IMG/VR virus record: IMGVR_UViG_3300028030_000001
Span: 1 to 64,000 of that record
Length of the DNA stretch: 64,000 nt
Reading direction: 5' to 3' (one strand)
Origin: a virus
Under the pieces are notes generated by a model, which made no database searches, was not told where the DNA came from, and saw only the letters and a program-made list of their open reading frames with translations. Shown one piece after another: positions 9,970-19,857 of this stretch. The translations under genes and the position numbers were made by a program. The first letter of the stretch is position 1. Each line of letters begins with the position of its first letter.

Positions 9970-12218
9970 TGGCGTATACCTTAGCTGATCTAACATTCGA
10001 TGTTTTTGGTAATTATTTTTATTATTACTGCAGACGTGTAGCTATAGGGCCAATACCATATAGTGCTAGCAGAGTAAGATTCAGAATGTTGTCAGAAGAT
10101 ATAGGGGACAACTCTAAAATATTGAGTGTTAGGTCTGTTTGTATAGGCATAGCTGACGATACAGCGTATTATCCAAATTTGTACGATTTGACAAAACCTA
10201 TTGTACAATGCACTTCAGGTGGTGAAGAATATTTTAATGTAAATGTAAGACCGTCTGGAACTGTAACTGATTGGGTTAATATCAATATTAGTGCGGGTGA
10301 CACTATACTAATTCAGTTTTACGAAGCGGCTAGTCTTAATGGAGGAGGTCAAGAAACTTATAGGCGATATTATTCTGGCGATAGTGTCCACGATGGCTTC
10401 AATAAGGTCGGTACTTGGTATTCTTACGGAACTTATGACCAGCTTTTAGGTGATAACAATAATTGGGGCAATAATCTTAATTGGTATCAACATGCCAGTT
10501 ATCCTTTTGTAGTTGATCTTATAGAAGGTATGAGAGGCCCTTTTAGCGTAGTTCAGCCTATATATACGGCTGATATACACGCTAAACAGGCAATTCATAC
10601 AGCAGACATACATTTTAATCAAAGCTTTGGTCCAGCTTATATATTCAGAAAGCACAGGGTAGAACCTTTTGGTTTGCTTATAGGCAAGCAATATAATGAG
10701 CCTTTCCAATATAACGGACTGTCATACCAAAATAAACAGTATTTTGGTATTTTATTAAGCAACTCTTTAGGTTATCAGTCATTACACAGCTTAGTAGAAA
10801 CAAGCACAAGACAGTCATTTCAATACCATAATCCGTTTAGTGTCAGACAAGCTATATCTGGAACCACTAGTATATCACCCAAGCGGTTTAGACAGATTTT
10901 TAGTATAAAAAACACCTACACTATACAGAATATAAATATTGGTCAGTTGTTTGGTATAGTACAAACAAGCTCTTTTTTACAAGATGTAGACGAAACTGAC
11001 ACATTATCACCAATAATGTTGCGTCAAAATATACGTGATTATGAAAGTAATTACATACATTTTAATCAGCCGTTTTCTATATACGAATCAATAGCCAATA
11101 AGCAGTATAGACAACTATTTAGTTTAGTAGACTACAATAAAGTAGCCTCACATTTTAATCAGGTTTTTGATCTGCGTGATAGCACAGAAATTGTAGACAA
11201 TAATACAGAAGTTCTACATAATGGTGTGGCAATAGATGTTTTTAGTTTTGACATAAGCATAAGTCAAGGCGATTTTTATTGGTCTTTTAATGCTACGTTG
11301 GACGATGTTGATGTCTATAACAATATAAATATAGGCGACTCAATATCAGTAGAGATCAATAATGGTGCTGTAACATTTAATTTTATAGTAGATGGTAAGA
11401 CAAAAACACAGTCAGTTTCTTCACTGAACTTAAATGTATCAGGGTTATCTAACAGTTCTTTGTTTGGCGGAGTATGGCATAAAAGCATAAACTACATAAA
11501 TAACACAGACACTACATTTCACACTGTAGCTATAGAATTGTTGGGTAACAGTAATATAGTATTTGATTTGGATGATTATTTCATAAAAGCTGGTACTTTG
11601 TCTGTAGAAGATAAAACACCCATACAAATAGTGTCTTTGTTAGCTGAGGTTCGTGGTGGTTTTTTACAATCTTTACCTGATGGAAGGGTTTTAGTAAGGC
11701 ATAAATATAGTGATACAGCTTTATTACACGAATATACGACTACTGATGATGTTTTTTCTTTAACAGAGAAACCAGTTCAAGCGGAAGGTTACAATAAAGT
11801 TACTATAATATCAGAATCTGGTGTGTCCAATTATTCCTGCATGTTAGTAGATAAACCAATAAGCAGCGTATTACATGAGATAGAGGTTTACGAAGAGCCT
11901 TTTAATAGTGTTCCGGCACTGAAATCTAACAATGTTCCAGGAAGTAGTCTGTGGTATAAAGATACCGTTACTGAGAAGGTTAGTGAGACGGTAACTATAA
12001 TTGATGGTTTGGGCAATATTTCATTTGCATCTTTTGGTGTTATAAATTATAGTTGGATTGGGGACAACTTAGGTAACATAACAGTTACTGGTACTGATGT
12101 TGTATCTTCAGTGGTAGGTAATTCGTTACTTAGTATAACTTACAACAAAAAATATCACAGATTTGTGGCCACAGGGGATTATAACACAAGTCTGTTAGTA
12201 TATAAGGAAGCAGATTAA
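9969..12218 (+). CDS. Large tail protein with internal Gln/Phe repeats
   Basis: 749 residues, ATG sharing a base with the previous TAA. The N-terminal ~180 residues are beta-rich. Residues about 190-410 hold a string of degenerate short repeats with a Q-x-F-x core (HFNQSFGPA, FNQPFSIYE, YRQLFSLVD, FNQVFDLRD). The C-terminal part (EDKTPIQIVSLLAEVRGG, then SLPDGRVLVRH) resembles the central baseplate or tail-tip proteins of siphoviruses in style. Likely a tail-tip hub or fibre-anchoring protein; this is inference from place and architecture. Confidence 0.8.
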   Translation: MAYTLADLTFDVFGNYFYYYCRRVAIGPIPYSASRVRFRMLSEDIGDNSKILSVRSVCIGIADDTAYYPNLYDLTKPIVQCTSGGEEYFNVNVRPSGTVTDWVNINISAGDTILIQFYEAASLNGGGQETYRRYYSGDSVHDGFNKVGTWYSYGTYDQLLGDNNNWGNNLNWYQHASYPFVVDLIEGMRGPFSVVQPIYTADIHAKQAIHTADIHFNQSFGPAYIFRKHRVEPFGLLIGKQYNEPFQYNGLSYQNKQYFGILLSNSLGYQSLHSLVETSTRQSFQYHNPFSVRQAISGTTSISPKRFRQIFSIKNTYTIQNINIGQLFGIVQTSSFLQDVDETDTLSPIMLRQNIRDYESNYIHFNQPFSIYESIANKQYRQLFSLVDYNKVASHFNQVFDLRDSTEIVDNNTEVLHNGVAIDVFSFDISISQGDFYWSFNATLDDVDVYNNINIGDSISVEINNGAVTFNFIVDGKTKTQSVSSLNLNVSGLSNSSLFGGVWHKSINYINNTDTTFHTVAIELLGNSNIVFDLDDYFIKAGTLSVEDKTPIQIVSLLAEVRGGFLQSLPDGRVLVRHKYSDTALLHEYTTTDDVFSLTEKPVQAEGYNKVTIISESGVSNYSCMLVDKPISSVLHEIEVYEEPFNSVPALKSNNVPGSSLWYKDTVTEKVSETVTIIDGLGNISFASFGVINYSWIGDNLGNITVTGTDVVSSVVGNSLLSITYNKKYHRFVATGDYNTSLLVYKEAD

Positions 12219-12718
12219 TGGCTGTAACTGCATCTTTAGTAGTTAAATTTGGATCAAATAACGAAGACGGATACTTATTAGCGGAACTCGATGAGGAAAG
12301 AAATAACGGTAGTTCTGGTCCGTTTTATTTCGGTACATCTTTCTTTTTTAGGGTTTGGAGCAATGTACCTTACACTATATCTACTACTTCTGGTATTGTC
12401 AGAGCAGAAGGTCTGTATATAACGAGCAAGGACTTGAAAGAAGAACTCATTTTTGTTGAGTCAGTAGAGGCTTCTGTTCGTTATCCTATATACAGACTGA
12501 AAGAATCAAAGTGGTTTGGTGGTTACGGTAGTTTGAACTATACTGGTCAGAAAGTTTTTGTAGACAAGGACTCTGGATTCTTAGGTGTTTGTCATATTAC
12601 TTATACTACTAAATACGATTTATGGCGATTTACGTCTGACGCCACACTAACAGGAGAAAATTATTCGGCAGTCATTTTGATTAAACAAACTGAAAATATG
12701 GTTTCTGCTGTAGCCTAG
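12218..12718 (+). CDS. Tail-region protein, function unknown
   Basis: 166 residues, coupled to the previous gene by a TAATG junction. Beta-rich and Tyr/Phe-rich, without a recognisable domain. The 29-base gap that follows carries an AAAAGG ribosome site for the next gene. Confidence 0.8.
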   Translation: MAVTASLVVKFGSNNEDGYLLAELDEERNNGSSGPFYFGTSFFFRVWSNVPYTISTTSGIVRAEGLYITSKDLKEELIFVESVEASVRYPIYRLKESKWFGGYGSLNYTGQKVFVDKDSGFLGVCHITYTTKYDLWRFTSDATLTGENYSAVILIKQTENMVSAVA

Positions 12719-12747
12719 TGTGTTAAAAGGTAATTTAAATATAATTC

Positions 12748-13047
12748 ATGGCTGTTTATGAAATAAAAAGAGGTAAGGGAGATAAACCTGCACCAGACAT
12801 TTTCGATACTCTAGTTAGTAGTGCTGATGTAGCTCGTGATAGGGGTTTGTCTGTTATAGAAGACTCTAAAATAGGCAGAATTAATGTCGTATATTCCTTG
12901 CTTTTGAGAGACGATATTCCTTTGTTATGCGATAAAATCAGTGTTAGTGAAAGTAAACTAAAACGCAGAGTAGGCAGGATTAAAACAATAAAGATAACTT
13001 TTTCTGACGATGACATTAGCTATATGGTAGGGGCTGAAGTTGAATAG
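12748..13047 (+). CDS. Small tail-region protein, function unknown
   Basis: 99 residues, with AAAAGGTAA upstream of the ATG. Basic N-terminus and mixed alpha/beta pattern; no motif recognised. Overlaps the next gene by 8 bases. Confidence 0.75.
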   Translation: MAVYEIKRGKGDKPAPDIFDTLVSSADVARDRGLSVIEDSKIGRINVVYSLLLRDDIPLLCDKISVSESKLKRRVGRIKTIKITFSDDDISYMVGAEVE

Positions 13048-13282
13048 TTTTGATGGCATAACAGCGTTATTAAACGATAACGCTAAAATAACTGTTATAG
13101 GTACAGTAATATCTGTGGTAAATGGTATAGCTGAAGTTAAGACTTTGTGGAACAAAGTAGTTAGAGCACGTATAGCCGTAACTGATGTTATTCGTGTAGG
13201 TGATAGTGTTTTGGTGTCAGATAATTCTGTTATAGGTAAAGCTGTTATACCTAAAACATCTGTTATGACTTATGAGGTGTAG
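13040..13282 (+). CDS. Small beta-rich tail-region protein
   Basis: 80 residues from a TTG start; no in-frame ATG lies near the junction, and the 8-base overlap supports coupling. The sequence alternates strands and turns (VISVVNGIAEVKTLWN, VGDSVLVSD), like a small OB- or SH3-like barrel. Function unknown. Confidence 0.7.
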   Translation: MNSFDGITALLNDNAKITVIGTVISVVNGIAEVKTLWNKVVRARIAVTDVIRVGDSVLVSDNSVIGKAVIPKTSVMTYEV

Positions 13283-13288
13283 GTTGCT

Positions 13289-14875
13289 ATGGTGTATGCG
13301 TATATAGACACATCAGCTACATATAACGGTGACGGTACTGTTCCAGATCAGGCTACCAGTGATGGAGGTGTCGGAGCTTACAACAATATCCAGACTTTTT
13401 TAAATGATGTTAATGTCAATGACAAAACAACAGGAATTTTACGCAGATTAAATCTTGGAAGTGTAATATTTATTACTTCGGCTTTTAGCTGTTCTAATGA
13501 CGGAACTGCTGAACAATCGTTATCACTAATTGGCTATCCTTTCAGTAAATCTGTAGATAACATACCTATAAACGATATAAACACATTGTCCAGACCTTAT
13601 GGTGATAAATTTTTATTCAGAACTACAGATGATAGGGTAGGGGATAGTGGTTATTATGACCATTTTTGGGAAGGTGCTTATATAACTATACACCAAGCTG
13701 GAACGAGTAATGATGGACTTGTTCGTAAATGTATTTGGTCAGAGTTCGATGGTACAGGCATGGTTATAGGATTGTTCCCTAATTTGCCGGAACCTTTAAC
13801 CACTGAGGCTACCTTTGATATAACACTTACAACATCTGAGTATGGCAATATAACTGTGCCCGCTTGGGATAACGATACTAATAGCAGACCTATTATAGAT
13901 TCAGGCAATAATAATATAAATGTATTTGGTTTTAGTGGTAGAGATTACTGGAAAGCTAAGAACTTGTGTGTAATAGGTTCTAGTAGTTACACCAATATGA
14001 CTACATTTTATGGTATACCTAGTCTCGAATCTGTAGTGGTAGATAGAGTAGGCGGCACAGGTCTCAGGCCGTTTTCTGGGTATGGAGAGAGATTGCTAAA
14101 AGATGTGTATATTAGTGTGGGTTATTGGGGAATAGTGTTTGATGCGTTAGCTGGGGCATCTAATATAGTCATGGATCATGTCCACATTAATAGAGGTAAT
14201 CCAGGACTTTTACACCCTACTGTAGCTAAAGCAACTAACATATCTATATCAAAAGTAAAAGACTGTAATCTTGACATAAATCACAAACTTTCATCAGGCT
14301 TTTTTTCTATAGATTGTATAGAGTCTATAGGAAGTAATTTTAGTTACATAAATAGAAGTGCAGGACACTACCAACACAGCACCTTTACTAGGTTACTCAC
14401 ACGAGATGCATATTATGATAAGTATGACATAACATCTACACATTTCTGTTATACTATAAAGTCAGATTCGTCTTTATGGTCTACCCCTCCTTCTGGTGTT
14501 GATACTGTGATGGTTATAGAACCAATATCTTTATGTAGTCCTGATTATAACACGCCTTTTTACATACATCCTGTGTATGTAACTGCTAATGTAACTAAGA
14601 CTGTAACTATATATTTTAGACCAGTAAACTGGTCTGAAAATGTTACAAATAAAGACATATGGTTTGAATTAAGGTATTTTAATGAACCAAACAGCATTAA
14701 TAGCATAACAATATCTACTAAAGGAGATGGCAGCACAACATATGCTAACGATACTTGGAACAGTATATCAGTGTCTTTTGTGCCCAAACAAACAGGTTTA
14801 GCTTATGTGGATTGTTTTTTTAGCTGTTACGAGGACAGTGCATATATGCTTATAGATTTAGGTAGTGGTATGTAA
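13289..14875 (+). CDS. Putative beta-helix tail fibre or spike protein
   Basis: 528 residues. After an N-terminal segment typical of phage fibre proteins (YIDTSATYNGDGT, a short dehydratase-like opening often preceding beta-helices), the middle shows repeated short strands and Asn/Gly turns (NICVIG-like rungs, NIVMDHVHINRG, NISISKVKDCN), consistent with a right-handed parallel beta-helix. The last 130 residues look like a beta-sandwich carbohydrate-binding module. Likely receptor-binding fibre or tailspike. No catalytic residues could be assigned. Confidence 0.75.
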   Translation: MVYAYIDTSATYNGDGTVPDQATSDGGVGAYNNIQTFLNDVNVNDKTTGILRRLNLGSVIFITSAFSCSNDGTAEQSLSLIGYPFSKSVDNIPINDINTLSRPYGDKFLFRTTDDRVGDSGYYDHFWEGAYITIHQAGTSNDGLVRKCIWSEFDGTGMVIGLFPNLPEPLTTEATFDITLTTSEYGNITVPAWDNDTNSRPIIDSGNNNINVFGFSGRDYWKAKNLCVIGSSSYTNMTTFYGIPSLESVVVDRVGGTGLRPFSGYGERLLKDVYISVGYWGIVFDALAGASNIVMDHVHINRGNPGLLHPTVAKATNISISKVKDCNLDINHKLSSGFFSIDCIESIGSNFSYINRSAGHYQHSTFTRLLTRDAYYDKYDITSTHFCYTIKSDSSLWSTPPSGVDTVMVIEPISLCSPDYNTPFYIHPVYVTANVTKTVTIYFRPVNWSENVTNKDIWFELRYFNEPNSINSITISTKGDGSTTYANDTWNSISVSFVPKQTGLAYVDCFFSCYEDSAYMLIDLGSGM

Positions 14876-14876
14876 A

Positions 14877-15929
14877 ATGCTTACCTATAACGGCCACATA
14901 TTTCCGGGATTAGCTTCTGACTCGTATGTATTCTTTGAAGGGGAAGTGTGGCCTGGTATTAATAGTTTGGGACGCCACGAAGTTGGTATGTTGGAAGTAG
15001 TATCTTTAGTAGATACGCATAGGACTTTAGGAACATTTCATGTTAACATAACAGAAAATACTAATGTTAGCACAGATGACGAGTCTTTAGCCGGAAGACT
15101 TAACGAAGTTATTCACGGTTTTGAAGTGAATGACATTAATAGTGCTGTTCCTGAGTATTTAAGGTGGGTTAATGATTATCTATCGGCTATAAGCCAAGAA
15201 CTTAGTCACAAAGTTTTTTATGGCAATGCTTATGATTTGTTAGATTTGAAAAGTGATATTTTGTGTAGTGTATCATATATAGCAGAAAATGGTGAATTTG
15301 TAGACATTACTGATGATTTTATAGTTATAAAATCAGCATTTTCTATTGTATATGATACAGTACACGCTATTGATTCTTTATATAGGTATGCTAAATTTAG
15401 TGGCTATGTGTATGACTCTTCAGTCCTAAGTGATACATACTCTGTATTATCAGATTTTTTTCTTAAACTTAGTGATGCTGTAGGTGTTGAATCAGATATT
15501 GTTGCCATAACTCACGCTATATCTAGTATAGCCTCAGAAATAGGTATAGACAATCACATATTTTCTTCTGTGTCATCTGTATTTATTGATAACTTATCTG
15601 CAGTTGATAATATACGAACATTAGCCCAGTTTATAAGTAAAGTTTTTGATTATATACCTATTAATACAAATCAAAGTGTGTTTAGACTCAGTTTAATGTC
15701 TAATGACGTTATAGGTATTAAGTCAACAATATACGCTAACGCTAATTTTGTTTCTTGGCTATTGGATGGGTTGTCTGTTAATTCTTATATAGATACAATA
15801 GAAATATCTATTAAGGGTACTATAACTGTTAAGTTTAGTGGTAATATGCCTAATATTGTATTTGATGGTACAACACCAGAAATAATGTTTAAAGGTAAAA
15901 TACCAACTATAATTTTTAAAGGAGAATAG
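14877..15929 (+). CDS. Tail-region protein with C-terminal short repeats
   Basis: 350 residues from the ATG at 14877 (a GTG at 14865 is in frame but lies inside the previous gene). The middle is Ser/Asp/Ile/Val-rich with regular aliphatic spacing. The last ~35 residues contain three copies of an I-x-F-x-G-x-x-P-x-type beta repeat (VKFSGNMPN, VFDGTTPE, MFKGKIPT). The ending resembles a self-associating or fibre-anchoring tag. No family recognised. Confidence 0.75.
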   Translation: MLTYNGHIFPGLASDSYVFFEGEVWPGINSLGRHEVGMLEVVSLVDTHRTLGTFHVNITENTNVSTDDESLAGRLNEVIHGFEVNDINSAVPEYLRWVNDYLSAISQELSHKVFYGNAYDLLDLKSDILCSVSYIAENGEFVDITDDFIVIKSAFSIVYDTVHAIDSLYRYAKFSGYVYDSSVLSDTYSVLSDFFLKLSDAVGVESDIVAITHAISSIASEIGIDNHIFSSVSSVFIDNLSAVDNIRTLAQFISKVFDYIPINTNQSVFRLSLMSNDVIGIKSTIYANANFVSWLLDGLSVNSYIDTIEISIKGTITVKFSGNMPNIVFDGTTPEIMFKGKIPTIIFKGE

Positions 15930-15930
15930 T

Positions 15931-16473
15931 ATGAATTTATTTCTTGTTGGTTTATCAAAAAAAGTCAAGAACTGTTTGGGTCTGTCTGGTATATGGTCTG
16001 CTGTTCACCGTGATGTTAACGGTAATATAGTAGACGAGGTTGTGTGGCATAACTTGGTAACTGATGAAGGGTATAATCACATACTTGGTGTGGTCTGTCA
16101 TAATTCTGGACAGATACACCCTTGGTACATAGAACCGTTTATTGATGATTATACACCTGCGGAGACCAACACATACAATTCACCTGGATATACGCCAGCC
16201 ACAGACACACATTATACAGAGACAGGTAGACAAGAGTGGCCTGAAGATGCTCCGTCTGGAACTTCTATAAGCAACTCGTCTGCCGTAGTCATAACAGCGG
16301 CTACTACTGTTACATTTTATGGTATGGGACTTGTAGGCGGCGGCACAAGTATAACAACTAAAGGTGACATTTCTGGTGGTGGTGTATTGTTGTCGTCCGG
16401 TAGATTCAGCACAGCTAAGACACTTGATGCTGGTGAAACTCTGGGAATAACTTATACATTGCAAAAGGCTTAA
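15931..16473 (+). CDS. Putative phage tail structural protein
   Basis: 180 residues, preceded by AAAGGAG. The pattern WSAVHRDVNGNIV..VVWHNLVTDEGYNHIL, then W......GTSISNSSA, and a final LLSSGRF....LDAGETLGITYTL matches a small virion-protein family common in podo- and siphoviruses. It is thought to be a tail or fibre-associated structural protein. Role inferred from the family pattern and position. Confidence 0.75.
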   Translation: MNLFLVGLSKKVKNCLGLSGIWSAVHRDVNGNIVDEVVWHNLVTDEGYNHILGVVCHNSGQIHPWYIEPFIDDYTPAETNTYNSPGYTPATDTHYTETGRQEWPEDAPSGTSISNSSAVVITAATTVTFYGMGLVGGGTSITTKGDISGGGVLLSSGRFSTAKTLDAGETLGITYTLQKA

Positions 16474-16475
16474 TT

Positions 16476-16826
16476 ATGGTTGTTAAGACCACAAATTTGA
16501 GTGTAATGCCTAAAGAGCAAGGTACTATTGTTATTAATTGTACTTTGTTAGACGAACAAAATAACGAAGTTGTGCCTTATGAGTTGTCTTATATACTGTC
16601 TGATAAGTCAGACAGAGTAATAAAAGAGGACACTATTACTCCTGACAGTAATATAACTATTGTATTTACTGGAGATGACTTGGCTTTAACAGAGGAAGAA
16701 CAAGTTGCTGGATCAGGAGTTAGGTACTTAACTTTGAAAGGCAGATATAACAGTAGTGTTGGCGGAGGTCTACATTTAGTAGATTCTTGTAAATTTGATG
16801 TTCTTAACACTTCAGGTATACAATAA
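16476..16826 (+). CDS. Small Ig-like tail-region protein
   Basis: 116 residues. Short beta-sandwich pattern (NEVVPYELSYILSD, YLTLKGRYNS). Resembles the small phage proteins that sit beside fibre genes, but no family can be named. Immediately downstream of the previous structural gene. Confidence 0.75.
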   Translation: MVVKTTNLSVMPKEQGTIVINCTLLDEQNNEVVPYELSYILSDKSDRVIKEDTITPDSNITIVFTGDDLALTEEEQVAGSGVRYLTLKGRYNSSVGGGLHLVDSCKFDVLNTSGIQ

Positions 16827-16845
16827 ATGATTGTGAGGTAATAAA

Positions 16846-18516
16846 ATGGCTATTGCTGATGACATTAGTGTAAGTTCAAATGGTGATTTGAGGTATGTAG
16901 GTGCTGCTCATGGTCAGCCAGGTGCAGGATATTACACGGTTATAGAACTGCACAGATTTCTACAAGATTTGGCAGATAACTTGAGTTCTTCAGGAGACGA
17001 TATTCTTGATATAACTCATGATACACCGTCAGACAGATCAACAGACAATATTATTACATTGTTAGGCAACACTAATATTGACGATACTTTGGCGGAACAT
17101 TTGTATGACGGGTCTATAATTCAAAAAGATGGAGACGAAATTTATGATGGTATAGTTAATTTCGGTGTTGAAGGAATTCACATTGAAATTATGCAGAACG
17201 GCTCTCTTATTTCAAACGATTTTTGGAATACTATACCAGATGGTGAAACGACTAAGGGGCTTAATCGTGACACTAATGCGGGTATTTCCCACAGATTTCT
17301 TATCAAAGTTCGTACAGGTGGTCAAGATATAGACGGTAGACGTTTGCTTGGCATGGCTAGGGAATTTGGAAATACTTATAGCGAATTTCCTATTAACGGT
17401 AGTCAGCGAGGTAACAATGTTTTAGCTCTAACACAGTCTGATGATCTTAACAACAACACTGACGAGTCCGTAGTAGCTACCTGGACAACTATAACAAATG
17501 TAGAAGGCTACAACGGTATTGATGTTACTGGTGACGGAACAAACGAGTATTACTACTCTAAATGGGATAAAGATACTTATACCATTAATCAGTTCTATGA
17601 GCGTATGAAGTGGTTGACTCGAAGAGGTTCTACTTCAACTTTGTACGGGCTATCTGGTGAAATATTCAGGGGCATTACGCACGAGATAAATGTTGATAAT
17701 CCGTCTGGCACTTTCAATGATGTAGAGCCTGTAAGTTGGCCTACTGGTACGGGCCAGATGTTGGCGATAAATTCAACTACAGCACCCACAAAAATGTGGA
17801 TACAGCTTCTTACAGGTGTACCTCCCACAGACGGCCAGACTATTACAGGAGGAACTTCTTCAGCTACCTGTGACGTAGACACTACAGTTATCGAAAGGCC
17901 AGTATCTAAACCGTTTGTGGGAGCATCTACAGGTTCAGCTATTATTGGTGGTTATGGTCTTGGTATAGAAGCTTCAGACCTGACAGCTTCTGATAAGTTG
18001 TTTGATCTTACGAATACTCCAAGAGTTCCACCTAATAACGTTACTTTTACTGTTTATGGGCTGGTGTCCGGCGAAGACACTGTATTGGTAAGTTCTGAGA
18101 GTAACGGAGGTATAGACACAACACAATTTACTGTTAATGGTGCTCATACTGCAGGCTCGTCAACTCTTACAGTTAATGAGACTATACCTGTTGATACACC
18201 GTCTGCTGGTACTATAAGATGTTGGAACGGCACTTCATTTGTGCGTGTGACTTACACAAGCTGGTCAGGTTCAGTATTTTCCGGTTGTACTGGAGTTCCT
18301 GATATGAATGACGGGGATAATGCTTGGTTATCTTATATTGATGCTGTAGCTACTGGCACTTCTATGTCGTTTACTGGAGTGTACAGTGGATCAGACAGGT
18401 CACTGTTTATTCGTGTACGTGATGGTGGTGTATCCCCTATAAAGCCTTTTGAAACTACAGGTACATTAGGTAGTTCTGGTGGATCGGCTACAGCTATAAG
18501 AACATCTGACGAGTAG
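16846..18516 (+). CDS. Large phage structural protein, probably tail or fibre
   Basis: 556 residues with GAGG upstream of the ATG. The N-terminus (NGDLRYVGAAHGQPGAGYYTV, LHRFLQDLADN, DTPSDRSTDNII) matches a virion-protein type I associate with marine and environmental tailed phages. The C-terminal third is Ser/Thr/Gly-rich beta sequence. Function beyond virion structure is unknown. Confidence 0.8.
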   Translation: MAIADDISVSSNGDLRYVGAAHGQPGAGYYTVIELHRFLQDLADNLSSSGDDILDITHDTPSDRSTDNIITLLGNTNIDDTLAEHLYDGSIIQKDGDEIYDGIVNFGVEGIHIEIMQNGSLISNDFWNTIPDGETTKGLNRDTNAGISHRFLIKVRTGGQDIDGRRLLGMAREFGNTYSEFPINGSQRGNNVLALTQSDDLNNNTDESVVATWTTITNVEGYNGIDVTGDGTNEYYYSKWDKDTYTINQFYERMKWLTRRGSTSTLYGLSGEIFRGITHEINVDNPSGTFNDVEPVSWPTGTGQMLAINSTTAPTKMWIQLLTGVPPTDGQTITGGTSSATCDVDTTVIERPVSKPFVGASTGSAIIGGYGLGIEASDLTASDKLFDLTNTPRVPPNNVTFTVYGLVSGEDTVLVSSESNGGIDTTQFTVNGAHTAGSSTLTVNETIPVDTPSAGTIRCWNGTSFVRVTYTSWSGSVFSGCTGVPDMNDGDNAWLSYIDAVATGTSMSFTGVYSGSDRSLFIRVRDGGVSPIKPFETTGTLGSSGGSATAIRTSDE

Positions 18517-18522
18517 ATTTCT

Positions 18523-19857
18523 GTGTCTATTGCGCTTGATTATATAACTATTAATGATTGTGAAGATTCAGGGTCTTGGTCCACTGTTGGTAATGCTAGT
18601 GGACTTGCCGATTCTGATTATCCATCTAAGCAGGGCAGTCAGTGTGTGGAATTTGACTGCTCTGCTACATCTACACCTTCAGGCATAGTTTGTGATAGTT
18701 ACTCTAGCAATATAGACATAGAAGTCTATGAGATAGGCGTTTGGTTTCTTAATCCAGTTGTTAACGAGAACGGTGATAGGCTGTTGCAAACAGGTGATGA
18801 TGCGCTCAGGTTGCGTCTATACGCCTCAAGCGGTAATTATGCAGATTTTTACCAACAACAGCATAAAAATTCTAGGGGAGAATATAACGGTGGGTGGCTT
18901 TATTTAAGAGCCTCTGGTTGTGTAGGATCAGAAGATGCTAATAGTGGAACATGGACTGCTACAGATGTGGCTTCTGTAAGACGTGTAGCTGTTCTTATCA
19001 AAACTTCTAATGATAACACAAACAAAAATGCTGCTGAATATGGTGTAGATTGGGTTAAGGCTTACAGTAAGATAACTGTAACAGGCTACAAAACAGGTAC
19101 TACACCATACAGTTTGCAAGATATATATGACGAAGACATAGATAAAGATTCTGGTGGGGGTGTGTGGGGTGTAGTTAACAAGTCTGATACTTATTACTCT
19201 TTTTATTCCGGCCTTGAATTTGGTGATGGTACGAATGCCGGAGCGTTCTCGACTTCAAATGAGTTTATATACTTAGACCAGTCATCTGATACACAGAATT
19301 ATGACATAAAGATAAAAAACAATTTTACTGTTACTCTGGGTATGAAAGTTACAGGGTCAGACGCAACTTACGCAAAAGATGGTACGCCTGTAACCGTGAA
19401 CACAAGCCCACGGTATCAATCTTCAGACTCAAGCAAAGTAGGTCCTCCGTCATTTATTGTTGAATCAGGAGGTGTATTCAAATGTTATGCGTCTTATATC
19501 TCTGACTTTAATATTGTCAATCTTGGGTCGGGAGGATCGTCTGTACTTGATATAGTTCGGTGTGATTTCTACAATAATAAAGCTGTTTATCTGAATTCGT
19601 CTAACCTTGATTTTATTCAGACTAAGTTACATTTTCCTGGCACTAACAAATCTAATATAGGCATAATTTACAGCATTAAATCATTTGAAGATATAACTGT
19701 GTTCCAGGCTACGGAATCGTTTACTGTAAGAACGAACATGACCATGAACAGGTATACAGCGTCTGATACAACTAATGACTTGGTAATACTTGACGGTGTT
19801 ACTGTTAATGTTATTGATTCGGATATTGACACAAGCAGTTTGAAACGTATTACATAA
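18523..19857 (+). CDS. Putative tail fibre protein, first of a tandem paralogous pair
   Basis: 444 residues, GTG start six bases after the previous stop. The N-terminal ~185 residues look like a jelly-roll carbohydrate-binding domain (NDCEDSGSWSTVGNASGL). The C-terminal ~250 residues form short beta rungs. It shares pattern and order with the next gene: SGLEFGDGTNAGAF, FIYLDQ and FIVESGGVFKCYAS here match SGLDIGNG, FFLLNQ and FVVQNGGTCKLYAT there. Probably a receptor-binding or fibre protein. Confidence 0.8.
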   Translation: MSIALDYITINDCEDSGSWSTVGNASGLADSDYPSKQGSQCVEFDCSATSTPSGIVCDSYSSNIDIEVYEIGVWFLNPVVNENGDRLLQTGDDALRLRLYASSGNYADFYQQQHKNSRGEYNGGWLYLRASGCVGSEDANSGTWTATDVASVRRVAVLIKTSNDNTNKNAAEYGVDWVKAYSKITVTGYKTGTTPYSLQDIYDEDIDKDSGGGVWGVVNKSDTYYSFYSGLEFGDGTNAGAFSTSNEFIYLDQSSDTQNYDIKIKNNFTVTLGMKVTGSDATYAKDGTPVTVNTSPRYQSSDSSKVGPPSFIVESGGVFKCYASYISDFNIVNLGSGGSSVLDIVRCDFYNNKAVYLNSSNLDFIQTKLHFPGTNKSNIGIIYSIKSFEDITVFQATESFTVRTNMTMNRYTASDTTNDLVILDGVTVNVIDSDIDTSSLKRIT

